64,000 nucleotides of DNA from Paenibacillus sp. G2S3 (GTDB lineage Bacteria > Bacillota > Bacilli > Paenibacillales > Paenibacillaceae): the NCBI RefSeq assembly GCF_030123105.1, contig NZ_CP126095.1, positions 1,612,001 to 1,676,000 on the forward strand, written 5' to 3'. Under the pieces are notes generated by a model. The model ran no database searches and had not been told where the DNA came from. It was given only the letters and a program-made list of their open reading frames with translations. Shown here piece after piece: positions 9,131 to 17,734 of this stretch. Position 1 is the first letter of the stretch; each line of letters begins with the position of its first letter. Made by a program: the position numbers and the translations under genes.

Positions 9131-9595
9131 ATGTCAGGATTGCTTGGTAATTTTGTTACGCAGATTGGAATATTGGTGAATGATGTTGAGAAGGTAAGTA
9201 CGGCATATGCGGAGTTTTTTGGACTCGAAAAGCCGGAAATTATCGTTACAGATACAGAAGATATTGCGCAGACCCGGCATAATGGCGTGGCGACGCAGGC
9301 GCGGGCAAAGCTGGCTTTTTATGATATGGGCTCCTTACAGCTGGAATTGATTGAACCCGATCATGAGCCGAGCACGTGGCGCGATTATTTGAATGAGCAT
9401 GGGGAGGGACCTCATCATATTGCTGTTATGGTTAATGGAATGAAGGAGAAGATTATGCTGCTCGAAGGCAAAGGCTTCCCACTCCAGCAAAAGGGTGAGT
9501 ATACCGGGGGGCGTTACGCTTATATGGACACTTTCAAGGAGTTAAAAGTAATAGTGGAGCTGCTAGAGAACGATAAGGATAACGGGGAGGAATAA
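9131..9595 (+). CDS. VOC-family protein (methylmalonyl-CoA epimerase-like)
   Basis: A 154-residue vicinal-oxygen-chelate protein with two paired beta-alpha-beta-beta-beta modules. The metal-ligand positions look filled: Gln in TQIGILV, Glu in LQLELIEP, His in GPHHIAVMV and Glu in VIVELLE. This fits a metal-dependent epimerase or lyase. ATG at 9131 is chosen because AGGGGG sits 9 nt upstream; a TTG at 9122 would overlap that site. The stop is 2 bp before the SDR gene, so they form an operon. Substrate uncertain. Confidence 0.85.
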   Translation: MSGLLGNFVTQIGILVNDVEKVSTAYAEFFGLEKPEIIVTDTEDIAQTRHNGVATQARAKLAFYDMGSLQLELIEPDHEPSTWRDYLNEHGEGPHHIAVMVNGMKEKIMLLEGKGFPLQQKGEYTGGRYAYMDTFKELKVIVELLENDKDNGEE

Positions 9596-9597
9596 TT

Positions 9598-10296
9598 ATG
9601 AATATTATCATTACCGGTGCTGGACGTGGACTAGGTTATGAACTGGCGGCCGAAGCGCTGAAGCGTGGCCATGGAGTTATTGCAGGGGTTCGCCGCCCCG
9701 ATCAGGAACAAACAGCGCTATCGAAGCTTGCTGAAACCTATGGAGATAAGCTAACCATCGCTGCGCTGGACGTGACGGACGAGGCGGGAATCGCGGCACT
9801 TGCTGCGAGTCTACAAGAACAAGGACGGACGCTCGGTGCCATTATTAATAATGCGGCGGTGCTCAGCGCCCGTGATACATCGATTGAAGCGTTGGATTTC
9901 CAAGATATGCTCACAACGATGGATATTAATCTGTATGGACCAATGCGAGTGGTTAAGCATTTCTTGCCGTTACTCACGGAACCTGAATGCTCGATAATCA
10001 ATATATCGTCGGAAGCTGGAAGTATCACGAATGCTTATCCGAACGACTATCCTTATGGCATTTCCAAAACGGCGCTCAATATGTTCTCACAGCAGCTGCA
10101 TGTGTATGTAAAAGATCGCGGGATTCAAGTGCTCAGCGTGCATCCCGGCTGGATGCATACGGATATGGGCGGGGCAGAGGCACCGACAAATCCTAATCAT
10201 AGTGCCGAGGGGATTCTTGATCTGATCGAGAAGCGTACTACACCAGAAGGTCATTTCATGTTTGTAGATTATAAAGGTAAGGATATGAAGATTTAG
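9598..10296 (+). CDS. Short-chain dehydrogenase/reductase
   Basis: A 232-residue classical SDR. It has the NAD(P)-binding ITGAGRGLGYELA motif at residues 4-16, the NNAA motif near residue 85, and the catalytic YGISK near residue 150 with an upstream Ser (NISSEAGS). The neighbouring VOC gene suggests a shared pathway, possibly of a CoA- or keto-compound, but no substrate can be inferred. A GGGGAGGA Shine-Dalgarno lies before the ATG. Confidence 0.9.
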   Translation: MNIIITGAGRGLGYELAAEALKRGHGVIAGVRRPDQEQTALSKLAETYGDKLTIAALDVTDEAGIAALAASLQEQGRTLGAIINNAAVLSARDTSIEALDFQDMLTTMDINLYGPMRVVKHFLPLLTEPECSIINISSEAGSITNAYPNDYPYGISKTALNMFSQQLHVYVKDRGIQVLSVHPGWMHTDMGGAEAPTNPNHSAEGILDLIEKRTTPEGHFMFVDYKGKDMKI

Positions 10297-10375
10297 GTGA
10301 TATATAGGCTGAACTAAAGTTGCGAACAAAAAGCTCAGTAGTCACTGCGGTGAATCATTGGACTTCCGGCCGTTG

Positions 10376-10431
10376 TTGTCCCCAGATTTCTTGATTATAC
10401 ACCGCTCTTCGAGGTGGAAATCTCGGGACAA
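10376..10431. repeat. 15-bp inverted-repeat element
   Basis: Left arm 10376-10390 (TTGTCCCCAGATTTC) pairs with right arm 10417-10431 (GAAATCTCGGGACAA) with one mismatch around a 26-nt loop. It lies between the convergent SDR and siderophore-permease genes, before the terminator at 10443-10480. The GC-rich flank (CCGGCCGTTG) may extend the structure. It looks like an extragenic palindromic element, not a terminator, because it lacks a T tract. Confidence 0.55.
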
Positions 10432-10442
10432 AGGCGGTCAGT

Positions 10443-10480
10443 AAAGAGAACCTCGGCAATTATGCCGAGGTCCTCTTTTT
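10443..10480. terminator. Bidirectional terminator
   Basis: ACCTCGGCA (10450-10458) pairs with TGCCGAGGT (10463-10471), with outer AAAGAG/CTCTTT arms and a T6 run on the right. It serves the convergent SDR gene and siderophore-permease operon. Confidence 0.85.
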
Positions 10481-10495
10481 TGTTTATAGAACTGC

Positions 10496-11503
10496 CTATT
10501 TCTTAAGCAATAAATAAGCGAAATAAGGTACGCCGATTAGCGACACCATGATCCCTGCCGGGATGCCGTCAGGGTCGACGAGATTGCGGCCAACGGTGTC
10601 CGCGATCAGAAGTAACCAGCCCCCCAGCAATACAGCGACGGGAATAAACATCTGATTGCGCGGGCCGATTAGCGATTTCGCAATATGTGGAGCCATCAGT
10701 CCGATGAAGGCGATCCCGCCTGTGACGGAAACCGCGGAGGCGGAAGCTGCAACTGCCGTGAGAATCAGAACGATACGTTCACGTTCGAGATTCAGCCCGA
10801 CACCAATGGCAGAGACTTCACTTAGGCTGAGCAGGTTGAGTCGCTGCGATTTGTACAGGGTAAAGGGAACTAGTAGGATCAACCAAGGCAGTAAAGCCCA
10901 GATGAATGGCCAATCTGTACCCCATATATTCCCGGCGATCCATTTTGCAATAAAATCTACCTTGGCACGATCTGCGGATGAAATGATCACGATCATAACG
11001 CCAGACAATGCTAGAGAGAAACCTACCCCAACGAGCACGAGCCGAGTAGGGTCAAGCCCCTTAGTCCGACTATATGAAAAAAGATAGATTAACGCTGCCG
11101 TAAGTAATGCCCCTATAAAAGCAACCAGCGGCAGCGCATAAATGAATGATCCGGCGCTAACCGGGAAAAAGAGAAAGAAAGCAGCGACAGCCACACCTGC
11201 ACCGGAGTTGATACCAATAATACCAGGGTCGGCTAGATCGTTTCGTGTAACGCTTTGTAGAATGGAACCGGATAACGCTAAGGCCATACCTGCCAGCAGT
11301 GTAATCAGTATTCGCGGCAATCTTACAGAGAATAATACAAAGTCCTCTTTAAAGGTTCCGTGCCCGAATAGTACCGGAAGCAGCCTTTCAAAAGATAAGG
11401 AAGAGTACCCGATTCCCATGCTGGCGATTGCTGTTAGCAAAATCAAGCCGGCGCATACAAATAGGATAATACGTTGCTTTCGTACGGGAGCAGAGGACAT
11501 CAT
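10496..11503 (-). CDS. Iron-siderophore ABC permease (FecCD family)
   Basis: A 335-residue BtuC/FecCD-type permease with about ten TM segments. The family signatures GSILQSVTRNDLADPGIIGINSGAG (given here only as residues 82-106) and FIGLMAPHIAKSLIGP are visible. It overlaps the preceding permease gene by 4 nt (ATGA type), so the pair should form a heterodimeric channel. By gene order it corresponds to FeuC of the B. subtilis bacillibactin system, but the siderophore is not provable. Confidence 0.92.
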   Translation of the reverse strand: MMSSAPVRKQRIILFVCAGLILLTAIASMGIGYSSLSFERLLPVLFGHGTFKEDFVLFSVRLPRILITLLAGMALALSGSILQSVTRNDLADPGIIGINSGAGVAVAAFFLFFPVSAGSFIYALPLVAFIGALLTAALIYLFSYSRTKGLDPTRLVLVGVGFSLALSGVMIVIISSADRAKVDFIAKWIAGNIWGTDWPFIWALLPWLILLVPFTLYKSQRLNLLSLSEVSAIGVGLNLERERIVLILTAVAASASAVSVTGGIAFIGLMAPHIAKSLIGPRNQMFIPVAVLLGGWLLLIADTVGRNLVDPDGIPAGIMVSLIGVPYFAYLLLKK

Positions 11504-12507
11504 GAGAGTGTTTTACCTCCTTTCCGAACAACAAACAAGAAGAAAGGTAGCCCAAGCATAGCAACGACGGCGACCACCGGCGTCTCATAAGGTGCATGGA
11601 TTGTCCGTCCAATCGTATCCGCGAGAAGCATGAATGATGCACCCGTAAATATCGAAATTGGCAAAATATACCGATAATCGGTACCTACAATTTTACGGAC
11701 AATATGCGGAATCATCAGTCCTACAAAAGCCATATCCCCAATTAGAGCGACTGATGCTCCAGTCAGCAGAATAATAAGAGTGAATAGAATCCCTTTAACT
11801 AAAGCAAGGTTTTGTCCTAATCCGATGGCTACCTCGTCGCTTAAGCTAAGAATCGTTAACTGGTTTGAAAATATTAATGCCACCACGATGCCGATGAGGA
11901 TCACAGGCGCAATGGCCTGAAGCTGGCCCCAAGTTGTGCCGATCAATCCACCCGCTGTCCACATGGATACATCTTTGGATATTTTGAAGGCAATGCTTAC
12001 GCCACTTGCGATAGCATACAGGAATGCAGATACCGCAGCGCCAGCGAGTACGATTCGGATCGGAGAGAAGCCACCTTGACGCACAGAGCCGAGAATAAGA
12101 ACAAGCATGGCTCCTAGGGCAGCGCCGAAGAAACAAGCGATCATAGTACCAAAATAATTCAGTCCCGGCAGAAATACAAATGTAAGAGCCAGCGCCATAT
12201 TAGCGCCCGAAGTCAGACCCAGCAGGCCTGGATCAGCTAGCGGATTGCGCGTCACTCCTTGCATAATAGCACCGGATACGGCAAAGGCAGCACCGATCAG
12301 CATGGCGGCCAGTTCGCGCGGCAGCCGGATCTCACGGAGAATAAGGACATTGTCTGCCTTTGAATTTGAAGTGATGGCAAGCCACAGATCATTGAAGGTG
12401 GTTTCTTTAGCCCCGAATAGCATAGCAATCACGAGGCATATAACCATTACCAATACGCTACCAAGCAGCTTGTAAAAAAATGGAATGGAGGTTTGCTTCG
12501 TAGTCAT
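11500..12507 (-). CDS. Iron-siderophore ABC permease (FecCD family)
   Basis: A 335-residue FecCD permease paralogous to its downstream neighbour, with the same GAIMQGVTRNPLADPGLLGL and FVGLMIPHIVRKIVG signatures. It lies 5 bp after the binding-protein gene and overlaps the next permease by 4 nt. It corresponds to FeuB by position. No ATPase gene follows; in the feu system the ATPase (YusV/FhuC type) is encoded elsewhere. Confidence 0.92.
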   Translation of the reverse strand: MTTKQTSIPFFYKLLGSVLVMVICLVIAMLFGAKETTFNDLWLAITSNSKADNVLILREIRLPRELAAMLIGAAFAVSGAIMQGVTRNPLADPGLLGLTSGANMALALTFVFLPGLNYFGTMIACFFGAALGAMLVLILGSVRQGGFSPIRIVLAGAAVSAFLYAIASGVSIAFKISKDVSMWTAGGLIGTTWGQLQAIAPVILIGIVVALIFSNQLTILSLSDEVAIGLGQNLALVKGILFTLIILLTGASVALIGDMAFVGLMIPHIVRKIVGTDYRYILPISIFTGASFMLLADTIGRTIHAPYETPVVAVVAMLGLPFFLFVVRKGGKTLS

Positions 12508-12512
12508 TATCT

Positions 12513-13460
12513 TTATTTTCCAAGAAATTGTTGTTCAAAGAATTCCAACTGGTACTCTAAGCTGAGTGGATCGTTAAAGTAGAATGCTTTTGCATCAGCC
12601 TCGAACACGTGATTGTTTTTGACAGCAGGGATACTCTTGTAGATTTCTGTATTCTGGAAGGAATTGTCCTCATCCGTGTTTTTGCTGAAAATAACGTAAT
12701 CCCCAAGATAGTCCTTCAGCACTTCCGTCGAGACTGCAAAAAATCCATCCGTTTTGGTGCTTTCTTTTACTGTTTCTGGCATGCCAAGCTTGAAGTCTCC
12801 ATAGAGGAGCTCAGTTCCGCGGCCAAAGTTATACCCGTATACATACAATTGCTTATTAAAGGTCTCAATAACAGAGACAGTTGCATTATCGCCAATCTTC
12901 GCTCTGATTTCTTCACCAGCTTTTTTGGTGCGGGCACTAAAGTCATCAACCCAAGCTTGGGCTTCTTTTTCTTTGTTCACCAATTTGCCGACTTCCAGCT
13001 GTTGGGTTAAGTAATCCACTTTATTATAAGTATAAGTAACAGTTGGTGCGATTTGCTTGAATTTATCGATATTCTTAATATCGGAGAGCCCGATAATTAG
13101 ATCGGGTTGCAGTTCAATGATTTTCTCCAGACTTTCATCGCTAACTGCTTCTACGTCTTTCAGCTGTTCTTCAAAGCGTGGGTTAGTTTTGGACATCTCA
13201 TCTACGCCCACAACAGGTACACCCAGTGCCATGACATTCCCTGTTAAAAAACGGGTGAGTACAACCACACGCTGAGGATGTGTTGGAACCTCAACGGGTC
13301 CGTTTTCGGATTCATAAGTAAAAGTCGCACTTTCTGACTCCGCAGCAGGAGCCGAAGATGGGCTGTTTGTAGGACTAGCATCATTCTTCGCCTGATTTCC
13401 CCCACAAGCACTGAGTGCAATCCCCATAATAAGTACAAACGGAATAAATATCTTTCTCAT
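12513..13460 (-). CDS. Iron-siderophore-binding lipoprotein
   Basis: A 315-residue cluster-A (TroA-like) substrate-binding protein for an iron-siderophore complex. The N-terminal signal ends in the lipobox ALSAC (Cys19), followed by a Ser/Pro/Asn-rich linker and the conserved PQRVVVLTRFLTGNVMALGV start of the periplasmic-binding fold. It is first of a three-gene importer operon below a Fur-box-like sequence. A GGGGAG Shine-Dalgarno precedes the ATG. By synteny with the Btr-like regulator next door it matches FeuA. Confidence 0.92.
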   Translation of the reverse strand: MRKIFIPFVLIMGIALSACGGNQAKNDASPTNSPSSAPAAESESATFTYESENGPVEVPTHPQRVVVLTRFLTGNVMALGVPVVGVDEMSKTNPRFEEQLKDVEAVSDESLEKIIELQPDLIIGLSDIKNIDKFKQIAPTVTYTYNKVDYLTQQLEVGKLVNKEKEAQAWVDDFSARTKKAGEEIRAKIGDNATVSVIETFNKQLYVYGYNFGRGTELLYGDFKLGMPETVKESTKTDGFFAVSTEVLKDYLGDYVIFSKNTDEDNSFQNTEIYKSIPAVKNNHVFEADAKAFYFNDPLSLEYQLEFFEQQFLGK

Positions 13461-13547
13461 TAAATAATTCTCCCCTTTTTTTGTATGACAGTGTTTCTTT
13501 GAACAATTCTAACTGTGTAAATCAATCTTCAGTCCATGCCTTAGAGT

Positions 13548-13582
13548 GATTATGAGAATCATTCGCATTTGTAATCATTATA
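13548..13582 (-). promoter_or_regulatory. Fur-box-like site and -10 of the siderophore operon
   Basis: GATTATGAGAATCATTCGCA (13548-13567) closely resembles the Fur 7-1-7 operator and is followed by a second TAATCATTA half-site (13572-13580). On the minus strand TATAAT (13582-13577) is a good -10 at this place. Iron-dependent repression is therefore expected; the Fur assignment is by consensus only. Confidence 0.65.
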
Positions 13583-13636
13583 GGGATCACTTATGTGCCT
13601 AGCCATGCCTTTTTGTTGGAAAAAAGACTTGGACTA

Positions 13637-15289
13637 TTATTTGCTTCCGAATAAAGCTACAGCACGTCCTAGTTGTAAACGAATCGAAGCCGGATTATAA
13701 GGCACCCAATCATCCAGATCAAGTAAATGGACCTTCTTCTGCTGCACTGCGGGAAGCTGGCTCCAATAAGGGGATTGGAAGATCGCTTCAGTGTGTGCGG
13801 TAGAGCCTTTGGTATCGGGAAATACAATGACTAAAATTCGGTCTCCTGCATAATCTGCAAGATCTGTAACCTCAATCGAAATCGAATGGAACTGATCTCC
13901 CAGCCTTTTTATCTCATGGTCAATCAAGGTCGGAGCTGTAAGTCCAAGCGATTGGTACATCACATAACCTACATTTCTAGCTCCATAAACGAGTAGCTCC
14001 TCAGGCTTGATCACCAGAATGGTGACGATATCGTTAGCGACTGTGCTGTGCTGCACTATTTCACGGGCTACTAGCTCTTCTTGTTCAAAATCGTTTAGCC
14101 ACTGCTCCGCCCGATCACTCCGTTGAATGGCTCGGCCGATAAGGCGTAGCTGATCTTTCCATCCGATTTCGTTCCAAGAGATTTCCATAATAGGTGCTAC
14201 AGCCCGCAGCTGCGCAGCACTCAATCCGTATTCTTCCAGATGTTCTTTGGCCGCAATTATCAGTTCAATGTTGGCATCGAGTAATAGCGATCTGATCTGT
14301 TCTGCAGAGCTATTGGTATTGATAAACTTCATCGCTTGTGGTGGCTCCTGACCCGAAAGATTCAAATATTCACTACTTTCAGAGATGGTAACCGCGGGTT
14401 CTAGTCCAAGTAACAGTAAATGGCTGGCATATGGGGTGAGCATTACAGCAACTCGCTGGAAAGAGCTTCGACTGTATCCTGAAGGAGATGCGCCTGTCTG
14501 CAGTTTAAAACGACGACTGAGATAAAATTCGTCCTTGTAGCCTACCTTTAGCGCAATTTCTCTAAGCGTGCCTGATCCGTTAAGCAAGAGTTCCTTGGCA
14601 CTATGGACCCGTAACCGGGACAAATATTCGCTCTGGCTGAAGCCTGTCACCTGCTTGAACAGCGTTGAATAATGTGAGCTGCTTACACCCGCAATGGCGG
14701 CCAAGTGCTCACGTGTTATTTTTTCGCTAAAGTGATTCTCCAGGTAAGAAATGCTCCGTTCCATCGATGGCTGCTCATGGACTGTATATCTGGCTTCCTG
14801 CTGTTCTAACAATTGTAGAATAATCTGATGAAAGAGCATTTGATTCTGTACATGGCGTGTTTCTCGATCTGGCAGTCGGTGAAGATACAACGCCTTGACA
14901 CTCGATACAATGGCAGGCTCATAAGGAAACAACAGCATATTTGAACTCGAAGCAATCTCGCTTTTTCGTATCATCGCACCACTAGGTGTGGCCTGTGTCT
15001 GCTCTTGAATCCAGATGGTGAGCTTATAGGCATGAAGCGGCTGCTGGAGATTTGTAATTAAAGAGGCATACGTATTAGCGGGGAGAAGGACTACACTTCC
15101 TTCCGTAAGCTCATAAGTTAGATTATTGACCTCAAGGCTCCCTTTACCAGCGGCAACGGCCAGCAGCACAGTTAGATTCTCATGAATCTGAACTCTTGGT
15201 AGATTTGAGGTCCCATACATCGATTGAATGCTGCCAGCGCTATATAAAGGAAAATGAGATTCGGCCCATTCCGGGATAACGTTATTCAA
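13637..15289 (-). CDS. AraC-family regulator fused to a siderophore-binding domain (Btr-like)
   Basis: A 550-residue regulator with three parts: an N-terminal cupin-type AraC effector region (about residues 20-110), an AraC double helix-turn-helix (about 165-270; ISYLENHFSEKITREHLA and the second HTH EIALKVGYKDEFYLSRRFK), and a C-terminal TroA-like periplasmic-binding domain (about 275-550) with no signal peptide. This is the architecture of B. subtilis Btr (YbbB), which senses ferri-bacillibactin in the cytoplasm and activates feuABC. Here too it lies directly upstream of a binding protein-permease-permease operon, so it probably activates those genes when the siderophore is imported. Confidence 0.9.
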   Translation of the reverse strand: MNNVIPEWAESHFPLYSAGSIQSMYGTSNLPRVQIHENLTVLLAVAAGKGSLEVNNLTYELTEGSVVLLPANTYASLITNLQQPLHAYKLTIWIQEQTQATPSGAMIRKSEIASSSNMLLFPYEPAIVSSVKALYLHRLPDRETRHVQNQMLFHQIILQLLEQQEARYTVHEQPSMERSISYLENHFSEKITREHLAAIAGVSSSHYSTLFKQVTGFSQSEYLSRLRVHSAKELLLNGSGTLREIALKVGYKDEFYLSRRFKLQTGASPSGYSRSSFQRVAVMLTPYASHLLLLGLEPAVTISESSEYLNLSGQEPPQAMKFINTNSSAEQIRSLLLDANIELIIAAKEHLEEYGLSAAQLRAVAPIMEISWNEIGWKDQLRLIGRAIQRSDRAEQWLNDFEQEELVAREIVQHSTVANDIVTILVIKPEELLVYGARNVGYVMYQSLGLTAPTLIDHEIKRLGDQFHSISIEVTDLADYAGDRILVIVFPDTKGSTAHTEAIFQSPYWSQLPAVQQKKVHLLDLDDWVPYNPASIRLQLGRAVALFGSK

Positions 15290-15516
15290 AATAAGGCCTC
15301 CGTTACTGTATATATTTTTAACCTATAATTCTATGGATTGAACTGTATTATTGACGTCTGTGGAACTAATTATAACATCTTCCCTTTTTAGATAAGCCTG
15401 TTAATTATTTGCCCTATAGATTCTTTTTAAAAGATTCGTCTGTCCAAGAGAAAGCATATTGGATCGAATATACATACTACCAGGTATACTTCATCCATTA
15501 TAAAGAGGTGATTAAG

Positions 15517-16350
15517 ATGAAAAAGCAAATAGCATCCACTAAGAAACGAAGTCTTCTCTCCAGACCTAAGCCCAAACGTAATCTGAATCCTAAAGCAACA
15601 GCCCAGATCATTAACTTTGCAGTTATTGGGGATAGCCATGTGGGATATGGAAATAGCTCTAGCATTTTTAGAAATCTTTTGCCTAAAGCAGTGAGCAGCG
15701 GAAATAAGAGGTTTGTTATTTTCGGTGGGGATAACGCACAAGCAGGAGCTAATCATGGGAATGATGCGGATGCCTATTACAAGGAATTCAAGGATACGGT
15801 TACAAGCACGCTCGGAAGTATTCCCTATAAAGCATCTATAGGAAATTGGGAGGCAAGCACCCGGTCCTTATTCACTAAATATTTAGGAGCAGTCGAAGGG
15901 CAAATGAATTTCCCGGGGACACAGGGCAAAGTGAAGTATGTATGGCTTGATTGTGCACTTGGAAAGTTCACACCAGCTAGTATAACTTTATTAAAAAATT
16001 TAGATGAGAAGTATTCCTATATTATTGATTTTCATTGGCCTTTAAAAGTAAGTGGGATCACGGTCGATCCCAGCCATGTATTAAGTGCGGCAGAGACTGC
16101 TAAGTTTTTTGCGGCCATACCTACGAAAGTGAGAGATAAAGTGCTTGCTATTTTTACACATCATGGGCATCTGTTTTACCGGAAGCTTACCAATATTTAT
16201 CCCGGATATACCAATACCAAATTCTTTGTGTGCGGATGCTCGGGTGATTATAAATGTAAGCCGAGTGGTGACCGCGGTTATTACAACGCCACATTAACAA
16301 TCAATGGTACGGCTTTAAATGTCGACGCTTTTAAGGTAGCAGTCACTTAG
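15517..16350 (+). CDS. Calcineurin-like metallophosphoesterase
   Basis: A 277-residue putative metallophosphoesterase. Visible motifs are GDSH near residue 26, GGDN near residue 62, GNWE near residue 95 (GNH/E position) and FTHHGH near residue 208, which together supply the two-metal site. The N-terminus is very basic (KKQ...KKRS...RPKPKR) and has no clear signal peptide. ATG at 15517 is preferred because AAAGAGGTG lies just upstream; a TTG at 15409 would add 36 residues with no Shine-Dalgarno. The substrate is unknown and neighbours give no clue. Confidence 0.82.
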   Translation: MKKQIASTKKRSLLSRPKPKRNLNPKATAQIINFAVIGDSHVGYGNSSSIFRNLLPKAVSSGNKRFVIFGGDNAQAGANHGNDADAYYKEFKDTVTSTLGSIPYKASIGNWEASTRSLFTKYLGAVEGQMNFPGTQGKVKYVWLDCALGKFTPASITLLKNLDEKYSYIIDFHWPLKVSGITVDPSHVLSAAETAKFFAAIPTKVRDKVLAIFTHHGHLFYRKLTNIYPGYTNTKFFVCGCSGDYKCKPSGDRGYYNATLTINGTALNVDAFKVAVT

Positions 16351-16374
16351 TGAAGAAGTGGATGCAGTTAAAAT

Positions 16375-16420
16375 AAAACGCTGATTTTCGGGAGAAAACC
16401 GAGATTAGCGTTTTTCTTTT
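16375..16420 (+). terminator. Intrinsic terminator
   Basis: AACGCTGATTTTCGG pairs imperfectly with CCGAGATTAGCGTT around GAGAAAA, followed by T5CT4. It lies 25 bp after the metallophosphoesterase stop codon. Confidence 0.8.
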
Positions 16421-16538
16421 ATTAAGAATAGCGCATTAACAATGAAGGCACAGGAAATTTGTAAGCAAGCAGGATTATTTAACATATTTGTATAATAGTT
16501 TATATATGTGTTAAATAAATTATTGTGGAGGACTACCC

Positions 16539-17700
16539 ATGAAAGAACTATTCTTTAATTCGTTAGAACAGGCGGGTGTGTCGACTTACGGTGTAGAGCG
16601 TATACGTATAGCAGCCGCGCAAATGGTTGAAGACAACATCACTCCGGCACAAGTTATTGTTGCTGCGAGAAAAGGGACGCTGCTGGTCCATCAAGCGAAC
16701 GGAAAATTCGGTCCAGAGCCAGGCGCAGCAGAATTAACCGTAGATGCTATATATCCGATATGCTCCATAACAAAACTGTTTACGGCAACCGCTATTATGA
16801 TGTTAATGGAACAAGGGAAGGTAGGTCTAAACAGACCTGTTTCTGATTACATCCCCGAATTCATAGGTGAAGGGAAAACAAAGGTATGCGTACATCACTT
16901 GTTGACACATACCTCGGGCCTGGAGGGTGAGGTCATTTGGCAGAATGGACAGGCAAAACAGGAACAAGGGGATTACCCTCCACACGAACCTAATCAAGAT
17001 CCAGATCAGCATAAGTACTTGTATGGCGGTTATGATGCACCACTTAGTAACGAACCTGGTACGGTCATGTCTTATTGTGGATATGGTTATGAGCTTTTGG
17101 GTGAAATCATCCGGCGCGTTAGTGGACAAGCTTATGATGTATTCGTAAAGGAAACTATTTTTCAACCGCTTGGCATGGAAAAATACATATTATCGGGTGC
17201 CGATTGAAGCACGGGACCAAGTAGTTAGACGAGCACCAGAGGCAGCGTGCGCGGAATGGGTAGACAGCGAGTACAATTTGAATTCCGTATCTGCGGGGGG
17301 CGGCGCGTACGCTACGGCTATGGATTTGGCTGTCTTTGGCCAGATGTTTCTTAACGGCGGGATATATAACGGAGTACGATTCCTTAGTCCGGTAACCGTA
17401 AAAGAAATGACCCGCAATCAAATTCCAGGCGTATCCTCACAATATAGAGACGAGGTTTTTCTAGAAGCGTATTGGGGGTACGGATGGGCAATTAACGGTA
17501 CGAAGCGTGACGGTGGAGATTTGTTCTCTCCAGAAGCTTATTCACACTGGGGCGCAGCGGGTCCTTTCTTATGCGTTGATCCGATTTATCAGACAGTTAC
17601 GGTTCATTTATCTGTAGAGCTAGATCACCAGAAGCCATTTAAAAATATGTATGTGGATTACTTCAACAATACTGTTCTGGCAGCCATCACTGATCTTTAA
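16539..17700 (+). pseudogene. Serine hydrolase (beta-lactamase family), frameshifted
   Basis: Two overlapping frames together make one full-length class-C-beta-lactamase-like serine hydrolase of about 387 residues. The first frame (16539-17207) carries the nucleophile motif SITK (Ser76-Lys79) and the SYCGYGYELLG motif at the usual YxN position. It ends in a foreign tail after FQPLGME. The second frame continues as NTYYRVPIEARDQVVRR and carries HWGAAGPFLCVDP, the usual HxG position. The break is at an A5 run (17179-17183); four A's would join the frames. Translation would start at the ATG at 16539 behind GTGGAGG. This could be a real null mutation, a slippage site or a sequencing error. Confidence 0.85.
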
Positions 17701-17734
17701 TCCACTTTTAGATTTTTTGTCGTGTCATCTATAC

